Positions 18,250 to 30,400 of a DNA stretch of 64,000 nt are shown here, one piece after another (within the stretch, counting starts at the first letter, position 1; every line of letters begins with the position of its first letter). The translations under genes and the position numbers were made by a program. The DNA is taken from contig JAIOJX010000005.1 of NCBI GenBank assembly GCA_022376925.1, forward strand, positions 7,840,501-7,904,500. Direction: 5' to 3'. Origin of the DNA: Tragulus kanchil. Taxonomy: Eukaryota; Chordata; Mammalia; Artiodactyla; Tragulidae. The notes under the pieces are model-generated. The model ran no database searches and was not told the DNA's origin. It was given only the letters and a program-made list of their open reading frames with translations.

Positions 18250-18362
18250 ACGGTCCTGCGCGCCGACCCAGGAAGGACCCGCCTTCCCCCGCGCAGCCGC
18301 TTTCGTCACTTCCGGCCCGCGTCGCGCCGGGCTAGTAGCGGGGAAGACGCGTGCGCTGCTGG
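18250..18362. promoter_or_regulatory. Divergent CpG promoter, C6orf52 / PAK1IP1
   Basis: The stretch just upstream of the PAK1IP1 ATG is very CpG rich, within a CpG-dense block from about 17.75 to 18.55 kb, and has no obvious TATA box. An ETS-type motif CACTTCCGG sits at 18307-18315. Since C6orf52 runs the other way, this is probably a shared bidirectional housekeeping promoter, as in human. The exact transcription starts cannot be read from sequence. Confidence 0.6.
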
Positions 18363-18446
18363 ATGGAGCTGGTCGCTGGCTGCTACGAGCAAGTCCTCTT
18401 TGGATTCGCTGTACACCCGGAGCCCAAGGCGAGCGACGACCCCGAG
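18363..18446 (+). CDS. PAK1IP1: PAK1IP1 exon 1 (start)
   Basis: The ATG at 18363 begins MELVAGCYEQVLFGFAVHPE, matching the human N-terminus. The exon ends CCCGAG|gtagag in phase 0. Confidence 0.93.
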
Positions 18447-21400
18447 GTAGAGCTCGCGCGCGCAGGGACCGCCGGGGGTGGTGCGGCCGAAGCTCAGGCC
18501 TGGTTCCCACGCGCGGGTCTAGGTAAACAGCACCGCAGATGAACCGTCTGCTGTATCAGGGGCGGGTTCGTAGATGAATGAAACGCGGGAGACCTGGAAT
18601 ACACGCTAGCGTTTTAAAACATGGGGAAGGCGTTTCGTAAGACGAGATGATACCTGACTTTTGTCGTAAACATTCTGACTGCGGTGCATAGAGGAAGTTG
18701 GCGTTTTCTCAGGCCAATGAGAGGTTAAGATTATGGATTTAAGGGCCGCTCCCTTGAGTTGAAAGAGCAGTTCGCTCTCTCGCTGGGCTTCTGTTCTGAA
18801 AGTGTAGCAAAATACTAGCGCTGGATTTGGATAAACGCCTCGTTGGTCAGGTGACGCGAGTTCGTTATTGGGCCCTTAGAGTGGGACCATTACTTGCAGT
18901 GAAGATGCGAAGAAGCCATAGGTATGGATTCTGCACTGGGCAGCTTACCACATAGGAGATGAAGAGGGAGACAAATGACGTAGAGAAAGATTACAACAAA
19001 GTATAGTGAGTATTTTGGGCTATCTTGGGGGCTTAGTGGTAAAGAATCCGCCTGTCAGGGCAGGGCCTGCGGGTTCAGTCACTGGTCCAGGAAGATCCCT
19101 TGGAAAAGGAATGGAAACCACTCTGGTATTCTTGCCTGGGAAACCCCATGGACAAAGCTGCCTAGCGGGCTACAGCCCATGGGGCCACGAAAGAGTGGGA
19201 CAGGACTCTGCAACTGAACAACACCAATGATAAGTGTTTTACTAGATGTGTGAGTGTAAATCTATGTAAATTGGCAGTACTTAAACAAGTAGTTAGGACA
19301 TACTACCTAGAAGTAGAAATAAGATCTAATTATAGCCCAGTACTACTTTTTACCCACAAGGGAATTTCTTATATTTTGTAGAAACCTAATTTCATTGGGG
19401 ACTTCTGTATGGAGAAATTGAGGTATCCATTTTGAATTAACCAGGGAATTGGAAGTCTATAACTTAGCTAAATTGCTTTTGTTTATTTTGTTGTCTGCTC
19501 TGGTTATTAATCTGCCTTGGGTTGAAAGGTGACATGTTTTGAATACTCCAGGATGATGCTTCTGATTGTGATTTTAAACTTTCCATGATTGTCTCACAGC
19601 TCTGATTGTCTTTGCCTGGTTCGCTAGATCTAGGTAAACAGCACCGCAGATGAACCGTCTGCTGTATCAGGGGCGGGTTCGTAGATGAATGAAACGCGGG
19701 AGACCTGGAATACACGCTAGCGTTTTAAAACATGGGGAAGGCGTTTCGTAAGACGAGATGATACCTGACTTTTGTCGTAAACATTCTGACTGCGGTGCAT
19801 AGAGGAAGTTGGCGTTTTCTCAGGCCAATGAGAGGTTAAGATTATGGATTTAAGGGCCGCTCCCTTGAGTTGAAAGAGCAGTTCGCTCTCTCGCTGGGCT
19901 TCTGTTCTGAAAGTGTAGCAAAATACTAGCGCTGGATTTGGATAAACGCCTCGTTGGTCAGGTGACGCGAGTTCGTTATTGGGCCCTTAGAGTGGGACCA
20001 TTACTTGCAGTGAAGATGCGAAGAAGCCATAGGTATGGATTCTGCACTGGGCAGCTTACCACATAGGAGATGAAGAGGGAGACAAATGACGTAGAGAAAA
20101 GATTACAACAAAGTATAGTGAGTATTTTGGGCTATCTTGGGGGCTTAGTGGTAAAGAATCCGCCTGTCAGGGCAGGGCCTGCGGGTTCAGTCACTGGTCC
20201 AGGAAGATCCCTTGGAAAAGGAATGGAAACCACTCTGGTATTCTTGCCTGGGAAACCCCATGGACAAAGCTGCCTAGCGGGCTACAGCCCATGGGGCCAC
20301 GAAAGAGTGGGACAGGACTCTGCAACTGAACAACACCAATGATAAGTGTTTTACTAGATGTGTGAGTGTAAATCTATGTAAATTGGCAGTACTTAAACAA
20401 GTAGTTAGGACATACTACCTAGAAGTAGAAATAAGATCTAATTATAGCCCAGTACTACTTTTTACCCACAAGGGAATTTCTTATATTTTGTAGAAACCTA
20501 ATTTCATTGGGGACTTCTGTATGGAGAAATTGAGGTATCCATTTTGAATTAACCAGGGAATTGGAAGTCTATAACTTAGCTAAATTGCTTTTGTTTATTT
20601 TGTTGTCTGCTCTGGTTATTAATCTGCCTTGGGTTGAAAGGTGACATGTTTTGAATACTCCAGGATGATGCTTCTGATTGTGTTATTTTTGTGTAAGCAT
20701 GTTGCTTTCCATGGTCCACACACATGGTAGTCCTCACAGCCATCCTCTGAGGCAGATGCAGTTACCCTGCTTTACAGATGAGGAGCCAGAAGTTGATATA
20801 GGTTAAGCCACTTGTTCAAGGCCACTGAGCATCCTGGGACTCAAATTCCAAGGTGTCTCTCTTGCTTTTTCTTTTTTTTTTTTTGGAGGAAGATTGCTTT
20901 ACAGTGTTGTGTTGGTTTCTGCTGTGCAACAAAATAAGTCAGCCATGATTATAGGTATATGCCTTCCCTGTGAGCCTCCCTCCCCTGCCCCTCAAAGTTC
21001 CTAACTAGGAACCTAGCACTGCTTCTGAGCCTAGGCAGGCAGTAGCCCAGATGACTGATGTTTCTTCTGTAAGATGTGCAGACAAAGGTTATTCCCTGAT
21101 GTATGACCATAGCAGCCCCTCAAGAGATGCGGTGCCTTTATTCAAAAGAGGCCCCCTTGGTCCTGTTTGAAAGAAGGACTATCTTGCTATCTATTTCTTA
21201 GGAGTTTATTTATGATAACACATCCAAAGTGTGTTCAGACGAGTTTGGTGAATTTTTTTCCTCCTTGGTTTTGCTGATACTTCCTTCAGCATCTCCTTTA
21301 ATTGGGGGGTGGTGTGGGTATGTGTGTGTGTTCATCTGTCATTCAGTATTTGATTGAATAGACCCTAATCAAAATTTGGACATTTAACTGAATGATTGGC

Positions 21401-24400
21401 ATAGAGGTCTGACATAGAGGTCTTACGGATCAGTAAGTATACTGAGGAGTTAAGGATTTGGAAGATTTTAAAGTCCTGGTAGCCCAGTCTTCATACATAC
21501 GTGTGCTCAGTTGCTCAGTCATGTCTGACTCCTTCAACCCAAGGGCTAGAGACCCCCAGGCTCCTCTGTCTGTGGGATTCTCCAGGCAAGCATACTGGAG
21601 TGGGTTGTCATTCCCTCCTCCAGAGGATCTTCCTGACCCGGGAATCAAACCCAGGTCTCCTACATTGGCACCTGGATTCTTTACTGCCGAGATAGTTGGG
21701 AAGGCCCAGCCCAGTCTTCATAATTGCTTTTGAAGTCATGGTGCTCCGTGTTGCCTTCCCATCTCTTGCTCTCCCTTCTTTATTCAATTCTGTGAACCTG
21801 CCTGCCACTGCATAGTCTTCACTATCTGTAGGATCCACTGGTAGTTTTCACAGATCATGAAACCACTCTCTAGAGACCAGTAATCCAGTCGTGGCACGGC
21901 ACTGACCACACGGATCATATGTTTTGCTCTTTTACTGTTCAGCAGAAATGGGCTCCTGTGGCCGACTTCACTCACCACGCTCACACGGCCTCCTTGTCAG
22001 CAGTGGCTGTCAGCAGCCGCTTTGTCGTCACTGGGAGCAAAGACGAAACCATTCACATTTATGACATGAAAAAGAAGGTAGACCATGGGGCGCTCATGCA
22101 TCACAATGGTAAGAAAATTGTACTCGTTTAGACAGCAGTGTTGAGTACTAGTTACTTTACAGTTTAACTTCAGCCGGACAATTCATTAAGTTCTCATATG
22201 AGTGGATTCTGTGCTGGGAAACACAGAAGGGGACAGAGTGTGGTTCTTTGCTCCTAAGTTGTTCCCAGTCTTTACTGGGCCGGGCGGTCAGCACCTGAGC
22301 TCTACGGGAGTTGAACTGTACAGGTACAAGAAAGGGACTGTCTTGGGAAGAGTGTAGCCAGGAGGTGAATGAAGGCCCCCGGCTCTTGCTTTCAGACAGC
22401 TGGTGATGGAACCCTTCAGCATCTCCTTTAATTGGGGGGTGGTGTGGGTATGTGTGTGTGTTCATCTGTCATTCAGTATTTGATTGAATAGACCCTAATC
22501 AAAATTTGGACATTTAACTGAATGATTGGCATAGAGGTCTGACATAGAGGTCTTACGGATCAGTAAGTATACTGAGGAGTTAAGGATTTGGAAGATTTTA
22601 AAGTCCTGGTAGCCCAGTCTTCATACATACGTGTGCTCAGTTGCTCAGTCATGTCTGACTCCTTCAACCCAAGGGCTAGAGACCCCCAGGCTCCTCTGTC
22701 TGTGGGATTCTCCAGGCAAGCATACTGGAGTGGGTTGTCATTCCCTCCTCCAGAGGATCTTCCTGACCCGGGAATCAAACCCAGGTCTCCTACATTGGCA
22801 CCTGGATTCTTTACTGCCGAGATAGTTGGGAAGGCCCAGCCCAGTCTTCATAATTGCTTTTGAAGTCATGGTGCTCCGTGTTGCCTTCCCATCTCTTGCT
22901 CTCCCTTCTTTATTCAATTCTGTGAACCTGCCTGCCACTGCATAGTCTTCACTATCTGTAGGATCCACTGGTAGTTTTCACAGATCATGAAACCACTCTC
23001 TAGAGACCAGTAATCCAGTCGTGGCACGGCACTGACCACACGGATCATATGTTTTGCTCTTTTACTGTTCAGCAGAAATGGGCTCCTGTGGCCGACTTCA
23101 CTCACCACGCTCACACGGCCTCCTTGTCAGCAGTGGCTGTCAGCAGCCGCTTTGTCGTCACTGGGAGCAAAGACGAAACCATTCACATTTATGACATGAA
23201 AAAGAAGGTAGACCATGGGGCGCTCATGCATCACAATGGTAAGAAAATTGTACTCGTTTAGACAGCAGTGTTGAGTACTAGTTACTTTACAGTTTAACTT
23301 CAGCCGGACAATTCATTAAGTTCTCATATGAGTGGATTCTGTGCTGGGAAACACAGAAGGGGACAGAGTGTGGTTCTTTGCTCCTAAGTTGTTCCCAGTC
23401 TTTACTGGGCCGGGCCGGTCAGCACCTGAGCTCTACGGGAGTTGAACTGTACAGGTACAAGAAAGGGACTGTCTTGGGAAGAGTGTAGCCAGGAGGTGAA
23501 TGAAGCAGGCTCCTGATTTCCTTCATTCCTTCTGCAGCTCTTGCTTTCAGACAGCTGGTGATGGATAAGCTCTTTTCCAGGGAACAGGTGGAGTCATGGG
23601 CAGGAGCAGAAGACGTAGGAAAGTGACATTTCCAAAATAAGGGAAGAGCGAAGGAGGAAAACGTGGGCAGAGGCGTCTCCCACCATGAGGAGTACATAGG
23701 CCCATGTAGTATTCGTGGTTTTCAGAAGTTGGGGACGTGCAGACTTCCTCCTCACAGATCTCTGGCTCTTTCAGTGTAAGGGGCCCTGTGAAGAGCTCAT
23801 CAGGATTTGTGCAGAGAGACAGCACTGGCCCAGGGCTTCCCACTCTGGTCTGACAAGGACAGTCTGCAGGCCGTGTCTGGCTGGTGGCTTGCTTCTGTAA
23901 ACGCACTTTTACTGGCGTGCATGCTTAGTCACACAATGGCTGTGGCTGCCTTGGCGATACAGCGGCAGACGTGCGTACGTGTAACGGCGACCGTCGGCCT
24001 TGGTGTTTCCACAGGCACAATCACTTGCCTGAAATTCCACGGCAACAGGCACCTCATCAGCGGGGCCGAGGACGGCCTCATTTGTGTGTGGGATACCCGG
24101 AGGTGGGAGTGCCTGAAGTCCATCCGAGCGCACAGGTGGGTCCCGCCTCCCGCACCGCGGGTCTCCAGGGGCCAGCCACGCTGGGGACTCACTGTCGGTT
24201 TCCTTTTAGAGGACACGTGACCTTCCTTTCCATTCACCCGTCTGGCAAGTTGGCGCTGTCTGTAGGGACAGACAGGACGCTGAGGTGAGTCCTTAAGGCC
24301 CAGGGACACCTTCCCTGAGCTGTGGTCTTTGCTTTCCAGTTACAGGAACACCCACGTCTGTGGCTTTACGGGGGTCGCTTGGTGTCGTTTCTGTGCCGTC

Positions 24401-27400
24401 TGACGTGGTCGGACCCCAGGGAGAGGCTGACAGCTTGGGAACCTTTTCATAAGGAAAAGGGGGGAAGAAAAGACGGGGTCCTACATTGCAGTCGTAAGCG
24501 CGGAAGTAGAGAGTGGTCCTGTAAAGAAGTGTTTTAGGAAGTGAAACCTCTTGAGAATTTAGTGGACCCGGCAGAGGAAAGGGCTGTGGGACAGTGAGTT
24601 CTCGTCTTGCTTGATGAGAAGCGTTTCAGGCATTGCCGCAGAAGGAAGGCAGTTCTTCTGAACAAGCAAGTGGTTAGTGAATTTCCACTCGTGTCTTCCT
24701 TTAACTTGGCTCTACACCCAGTCAGAGTCCGTGATCGTGCGGTAAATGAGCTTCCTGTTTTGCAGGACATGGAATCTTGTGGAAGGAAGATCGGCATTCA
24801 TAAAAAACATAAAGCAGAGTGAGTATTTTTGTTTGGAATGCATTTGAAAATGGCTGGGTCGTGAATGTGTGTCCACATACCTTCTCATGTCCATGTGCTT
24901 GCACAGCAGTTCCCTTACAGGGTGGGGTTCTCTGAGAAGCGTATGCCTTACATCACTTTTTTTTTTTTCCTAATCTGTGCTTTATTTTTAAAAAATTTTC
25001 ATATTTGCAAATTAGGCCAGAAATAAGTAGGACCTCAGTGACATAAATAAACAAATCCCAGTGGAAGCCTGTCTTTGGCTTAGGTTACTTTTATCCCCCA
25101 CTCTCTATTGAGATTCTTGACTCCGTCACCTACGAGCTGTATGACCTTTGTGATTCCTCAGAGCAGTTCATTGTCTAAAATCTAACCTACAGGATACATG
25201 TCATAGGTTGGCTGTAAAGATTTAACGGGATACTGGATGTGAAAATGTGCAGTGTAAATATTTGCTAAGTTTATGATGACCCCGATCAATGTCTTTGTTC
25301 ACTTATGAAAGACAGCAGCTTTGTTCTTGTGACGTACAGATGCGCACATAGTGGAGTGGTCCCCAAGAGGAGAGAGATACGTGGTCGTCATACTGAACAG
25401 GATAGATGTCTATCAGCTCGACACGGCCTCCGTCCGGGGCTCCGTCACAAACGAGAGAAGAGTGTCCTCCATCACGTTCATTTCAGTAGGCGATAGCAGT
25501 CTCGTGTGCGTGGCGGTGTCGGACTTGGTGATGGCAATCTGGGTGCTAAGGCCTTTTTCCCTTAGGAGTCTGTCCTCGCCGTGGCTGGAGATGAAGAGGT
25601 GGTCAGGTTTTTTGACTGTGATTCCCTAGCGTGCCTCTCTGAGTTTAAAGCTCATGGAAACAGGTAGCTTTTTTTTTTTTTTAACACTGATCTCTGTGTG
25701 CTTGTATATGTCGTCTGTTATAAGTGCAATAGCTTAGCCCCGAGGATGGCTGGAAATGCTGTGGTCTCGGCCACAGTGGGCAGAGGTGGTGATGGGGTCC
25801 CACGGCTAGTCACTCCCACGAGGGACGTGTTTTCTCAGTAATTTTGTTAGACTTCAGCCTGAAACCCTCAGTCCATCCTTGAGCCGGGGAAACACGTTGC
25901 TCTGTTGTGACCACTCTTATCTTCTTTCTTCCTTCGCCTGTCTGCTCGCCTGTTCCTGCACTCTTTGCTTTTCCTGCAGGAGAAGTAAATGACCCTCTGA
26001 CCTCTGTTTAGTGCCAGTCTCTGTGACCTCTTATTGCCCATTCTATCTCTGCAGGTAGCCATGAGTCTCAAGACAGATAGTTAAGTAACTGGACTGAGGT
26101 TATAAACCCCCCATTGGGCAAGGGAACTGGGAACCAGCCCAGTTCTGTCTGGCTCTGCTCCTGCTTTTGTCGCTGTCAGTTGTGAAACTGACATGTCTAA
26201 TTGGATGATCATGTCTAATTATACTCTGCTGCACTGTGCTCAGTTGCATCCGACTCTTTGCAACCTCACGGACTGTAGCCCACCAGGCTCCTCTGTCCAT
26301 GGGATTCTCCAGGCCAGAACACGGGGCTGGGTTGCATTTCCTACTCCAGAGGATCTTCCCGAGCCAGGGATCGAACCTGGGTCTTCTGCATTGCAGGTGG
26401 TTTCTCAACTGTCTGAGCCATAAGGGAAGTCCCACGGTTATACCTTTTTTTCTTTTTTTCTCCATGGTTATACTTTTAATGTGTTTTATTATGTGTTCTT
26501 TTATGTTTCAAACAACTCTGTTTTTTTTATTTGTTTAATGTTTATTTCTTCATTTGGCTGCACTGGGGTTTTAGTTGCAGGATGTTGTGGGACGCGGGAT
26601 CAAGTTCCCTGACTTCCAGGTCGAACCTGGCCCCTGCATTAGGCATGGGGAATCTTAGCCACTGAACCACCAAGGAAGCTCCACACAACTCTCTTAGTTT
26701 TTGTTTTCTAAATAATAGTTTAGCTTTAAAAAATCTCTGTTTGCAAATGTTCAGAATACTGCCCTCACTAGACAGGCCCTGGGTTTCCCCTGTATTGGGA
26801 AGTGAGCCTGCTCGTCAAAGGCCGTGTCGCTCTTAGTGAGAGTTGGCCGTTCATTGAACAGGTGCTCCCCGAGCATCCGTAGTGAAGTACTGCAGCAGGA
26901 GCTTGCCCTCTCCTGGTCTTCTCTTGTAGCCGGGCAGCACGCAGGATCAACGAGTCAGTGGGTGCTCGTAACAGGAAGGAAATAGGTGTTATGATTTGGG
27001 AACAACACGGTAACTTGTTTGGGTAGGATGATCAGGGAAGAGAGGTGAGACCTTAGGAATAAAGGAGCTATTTCTAAAAAGAGAAGTGGGCACCGTGGCC
27101 CTGAGAAGGGGAAGAACTTGGTATATTTTTAGGAACAGACAGAAGATCCGTGTGACTGGGTAAGAGGGAGCCAAACGGTACTGGGCTTGACTCGTTGTGC
27201 GGAGAGTCTGAATTTTATACCAGGCGCCTTTGTGGACCTTGGGTTGTCTTGTCCCAGCCGCTTCCTCCCTCCCGTGTTACTTTAATGCCAATCCTACTTT
27301 TGTAGAATTTTAATTCTGGGGATAACACAGTTTGATTCTTTTTTGTTTTAAAGTTGTTAAGGGACAGACATGGAAGCAGAGAGGCCCGTTAGTGTTCTCC

Positions 27401-30400
27401 GTAATCCAGAAGGAAAATGAGAGTAGCTTAGACCACGGGTGGTGGCCCTGAGGACAGGAGAGAGGTGCAGGGGAGGGGCCTCAGCATCTCTGCCATCTTT
27501 CTCCTGGGGCCCACTCAGTAGCTTCCTGAGGTGCAGGGCTTGAAGTATCCTTGTTTCCTTTATGACAGTCTGATTATTTACAGTTGTCTGTCATCTTTTC
27601 CGTTCTTTCTCAAGGTGTGGTTGGCAGTTAATTATATCTTGGAATTCAGACCTTGCAGATGACTCACCAGCTTGTGGGGTCGTGAAGCTTGTTAAGTGCT
27701 AGGCACCATTCTCTTAAACAGTCAAGAGCCTGTGTGGCTAGAAGCTTTGTCACACCGGCATACTCTCCGGAAGAAAGGCTCTTTTATGGTGTCGCTGTTT
27801 TCTGTCCTAGGGTGAAAGACATGCTCAGTTTTGAAACTCCAGAGCATCACGTTCTTGTCACAGCATCGAGCGATGGCTTCATCAGGATGTGGAAGCTTCA
27901 GCAGGACAAGGTCAGTGTCTCAGCTCAGGGTGAGCATGCCACCGCCGCCGCTCTCCTGTCAGGGTAGCTTTAAGAGAAGTGGGATTGTTTTATGTGGTCC
28001 TAACGCACAGATCCTTGAAGGTTGGAAATTTCTTCCAGGCGTGTGATACTCATTGTTTTAAAATTCGGATTCCATAGTGCTGCCCGGGGATGGTGGTGGT
28101 GAGTCTGAGCTGGCTGGATCTCAGAACTCCTGTTAAGTCAGAGAAGCTGCATTTTCTTCTCTTCTGTGCATGACTCTTCTCTGTAAGCTTCTGTTAGATA
28201 AAAATCCTGCCACTACTAGAAAAATAATGGGGAATTTTTGATCAGTTGTATAATTAACAGTAGTTTTGAAGCAGATAATTAGAAATTTAAATTCTCTTTA
28301 GTCATCTCCCTCTTACAAAGTCTTGGTCTATTCTTCATTCTGTTATAAAACAGTCTGTGAGTGTGGTTTGTTACTTTGTGCAGGGTTCTTTGTTAAAACC
28401 TAGAAATGGACAAGATAGAATGGTCTTTTTCCTTATGAAGTAAGTCTTAGAAACTGACTCTTGTGAAGGACTCAGAATCAAGATAATGGATATTTTCTAA
28501 ACAGCATTTGTTTTCTTTTTTTGGGGAGGGAGGGGAGCAGGCGGGCCACTTCTATTGGTCTTTCATTTCTCTATTTTCATCCGTCTTTGTTCTTTGGCCC
28601 ATGTGGGCCTCCCATCGTGGTGGTGTCTGTCGTCGCAGAGCGCTGGTTCGGGGCGCATGCATGCCAGAGCTCCGGCTCAGTGATTGGACACATCGGTCCA
28701 GCCTCTCCGCGCACGTGGGATCTTCCTAGGCCAGGGCTCGAACCGGCGCCCCTTGCACTGCAAGGTGGTGTCCTTACCCACTGGACCACCAGGGGAAGCC
28801 CCAGCATTTGCTTTCTACTCGAGAAAATGCTGTGTAGGTTTTAAATTAAGGTAACTTCATTACGGAAAAGAAGAAGTAATTATTTAAAGCTCCTCTGTGT
28901 TATTCTCGTGTCTTTCTTACATTTTAGAACATTTCCCCGTCTTTATTGTGTGAAGTAAACACAAACGCTAGGCTGACCTGTCTTGGAGTGTGGCTGGACA
29001 GAGGCACAGACACGAAAGAAAGCCTGCCTCCCGCCGCAGAGCCGCCTCCTGGTAAGTGAAGTCATTTTTTAAAACATTTAAGCAGTCATTTATCTCTTGA
29101 GGTGTTAAAGTGGGGCACTCCAGATAATTTCACTTTATTGTCATCTTATTTTACTTCAGAAGGAAAATAGCCTTTAAACACACAGTCTCTTGTGTTTTAG
29201 TAAGTGAAGAACAGTGGGGGGGGCTGGCTGGATCTCAGAACTCCTGTTAAGTCAGAGAAGCTGCATTTTCTTCTCTTCTGTGCATGACTCTTCTCTGTAA
29301 GCTTCTGTTAGATAAAATCCTGCCACTACTAGAAAAATAATGGGGAATTTTTGATCAGTTGTATAATTAACAGTAGTTTTGAAGCAGATAATTAGAAATT
29401 TAAATTCTCTTTAGTCATCTCCCTCTTACAAAGTCTTGGTCTATTCTTCATTCTGTTATAAAACAGTCTGTGAGTGTGGTTTGTTACTTTGTGCAGGGTT
29501 CTTTGTTAAAACCTAGAAATGGACAAGATAGAATGGTCTTTTTCCTTATGAAGTAAGTCTTAGAAACTGACTCTTGTGAAGGACTCAGAATCAAGATAAT
29601 GGATATTTTCTAAACAGCATTTGTTTTCTTTTTTTGGGGGGGGTACGGGGGTCAGGTTGGGTAGGGAGGGGAGCGGGTGGGCCACTTCTATTGGTCTTTC
29701 ATTTCTCTATTTTCATCCGTCTTTGTTCTTTGGCCCATGTGGGCCTCCCATCGTGGTGGTGTCTGTCGTCGCAGAGCGCTGGTTCGGGGCGCATGCATGC
29801 CAGAGCTCCGGCTCAGTGATTGGACACATCGGTCCAGCCTCTCCGCGGCACGTGGGATCTTCCTAGGCCAGGGCTCGAACCGGCGCCCCTTGCACTGCAA
29901 GGTGGTGTCCTTACCCACTGGACCACCAGGGGAAGCCCCAGCATTTGCTTTCTACTCGAGAAAATGCTGTGTAGGTTTTAAATTAAGGTAACTTCATTAC
30001 GGAAAAGAAGAAGTAATTATTTAAAGCTCCTCTGTGTTATTCTCGTGTCTTTCTTACATTTTAGAACATTTCCCCGTCTTTATTGTGTGAAGTAAACACA
30101 AACGCTAGGCTGACCTGTCTTGGAGTGTGGCTGGACAGAGGCACAGACACGAAAGAAAGCCTGCCTCCCGCCGCAGAGCCGCCTCCTGGTAAGTGAAGTC
30201 ATTTTTTAAAACATTTAAGCAGTCATTTATCTCTTGAGGTGTTAAAGTGGGGGCACTCCAGATAATTTCACTTTATTGTCATCTTATTTTACTTCAGAAG
30301 GAAAAATAGCCTTTAAACACACAGTCTCTTGTGTTTTAGTAAGTGAAGAACAGCCCAAAAGCAATAAGGAGGAATCTGGCCATGCAATCCAGGAGGAAGA

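Larger units (their letters stand above)
21283..23565 (+). repeat. Block duplication D9, period 1130
   Basis: 21283-22410 recurs as 22413-23565. The first unit lacks about 24 bases near its end (22370). It contains PAK1IP1 exon 2 and a minus-strand Bov-tA SINE. Confidence 0.93.
25664..27810 (+). other. PAK1IP1: PAK1IP1 intron 7
   Basis: About 2.1 kb between exons 7 and 8. It holds a minus-strand Bov-tA SINE and a minus-strand CHR-type SINE, listed separately. I see nothing else that looks coding or structured. Confidence 0.8.
28109..30353 (+). repeat. Block duplication D10, period about 1114-1137
   Basis: 28109-29213 recurs as 29223-30353, with a G-run at the junction and extra G-rich bases near 29640. 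It contains PAK1IP1 exon 9 and a minus-strand CHR-2 SINE. Confidence 0.92.
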
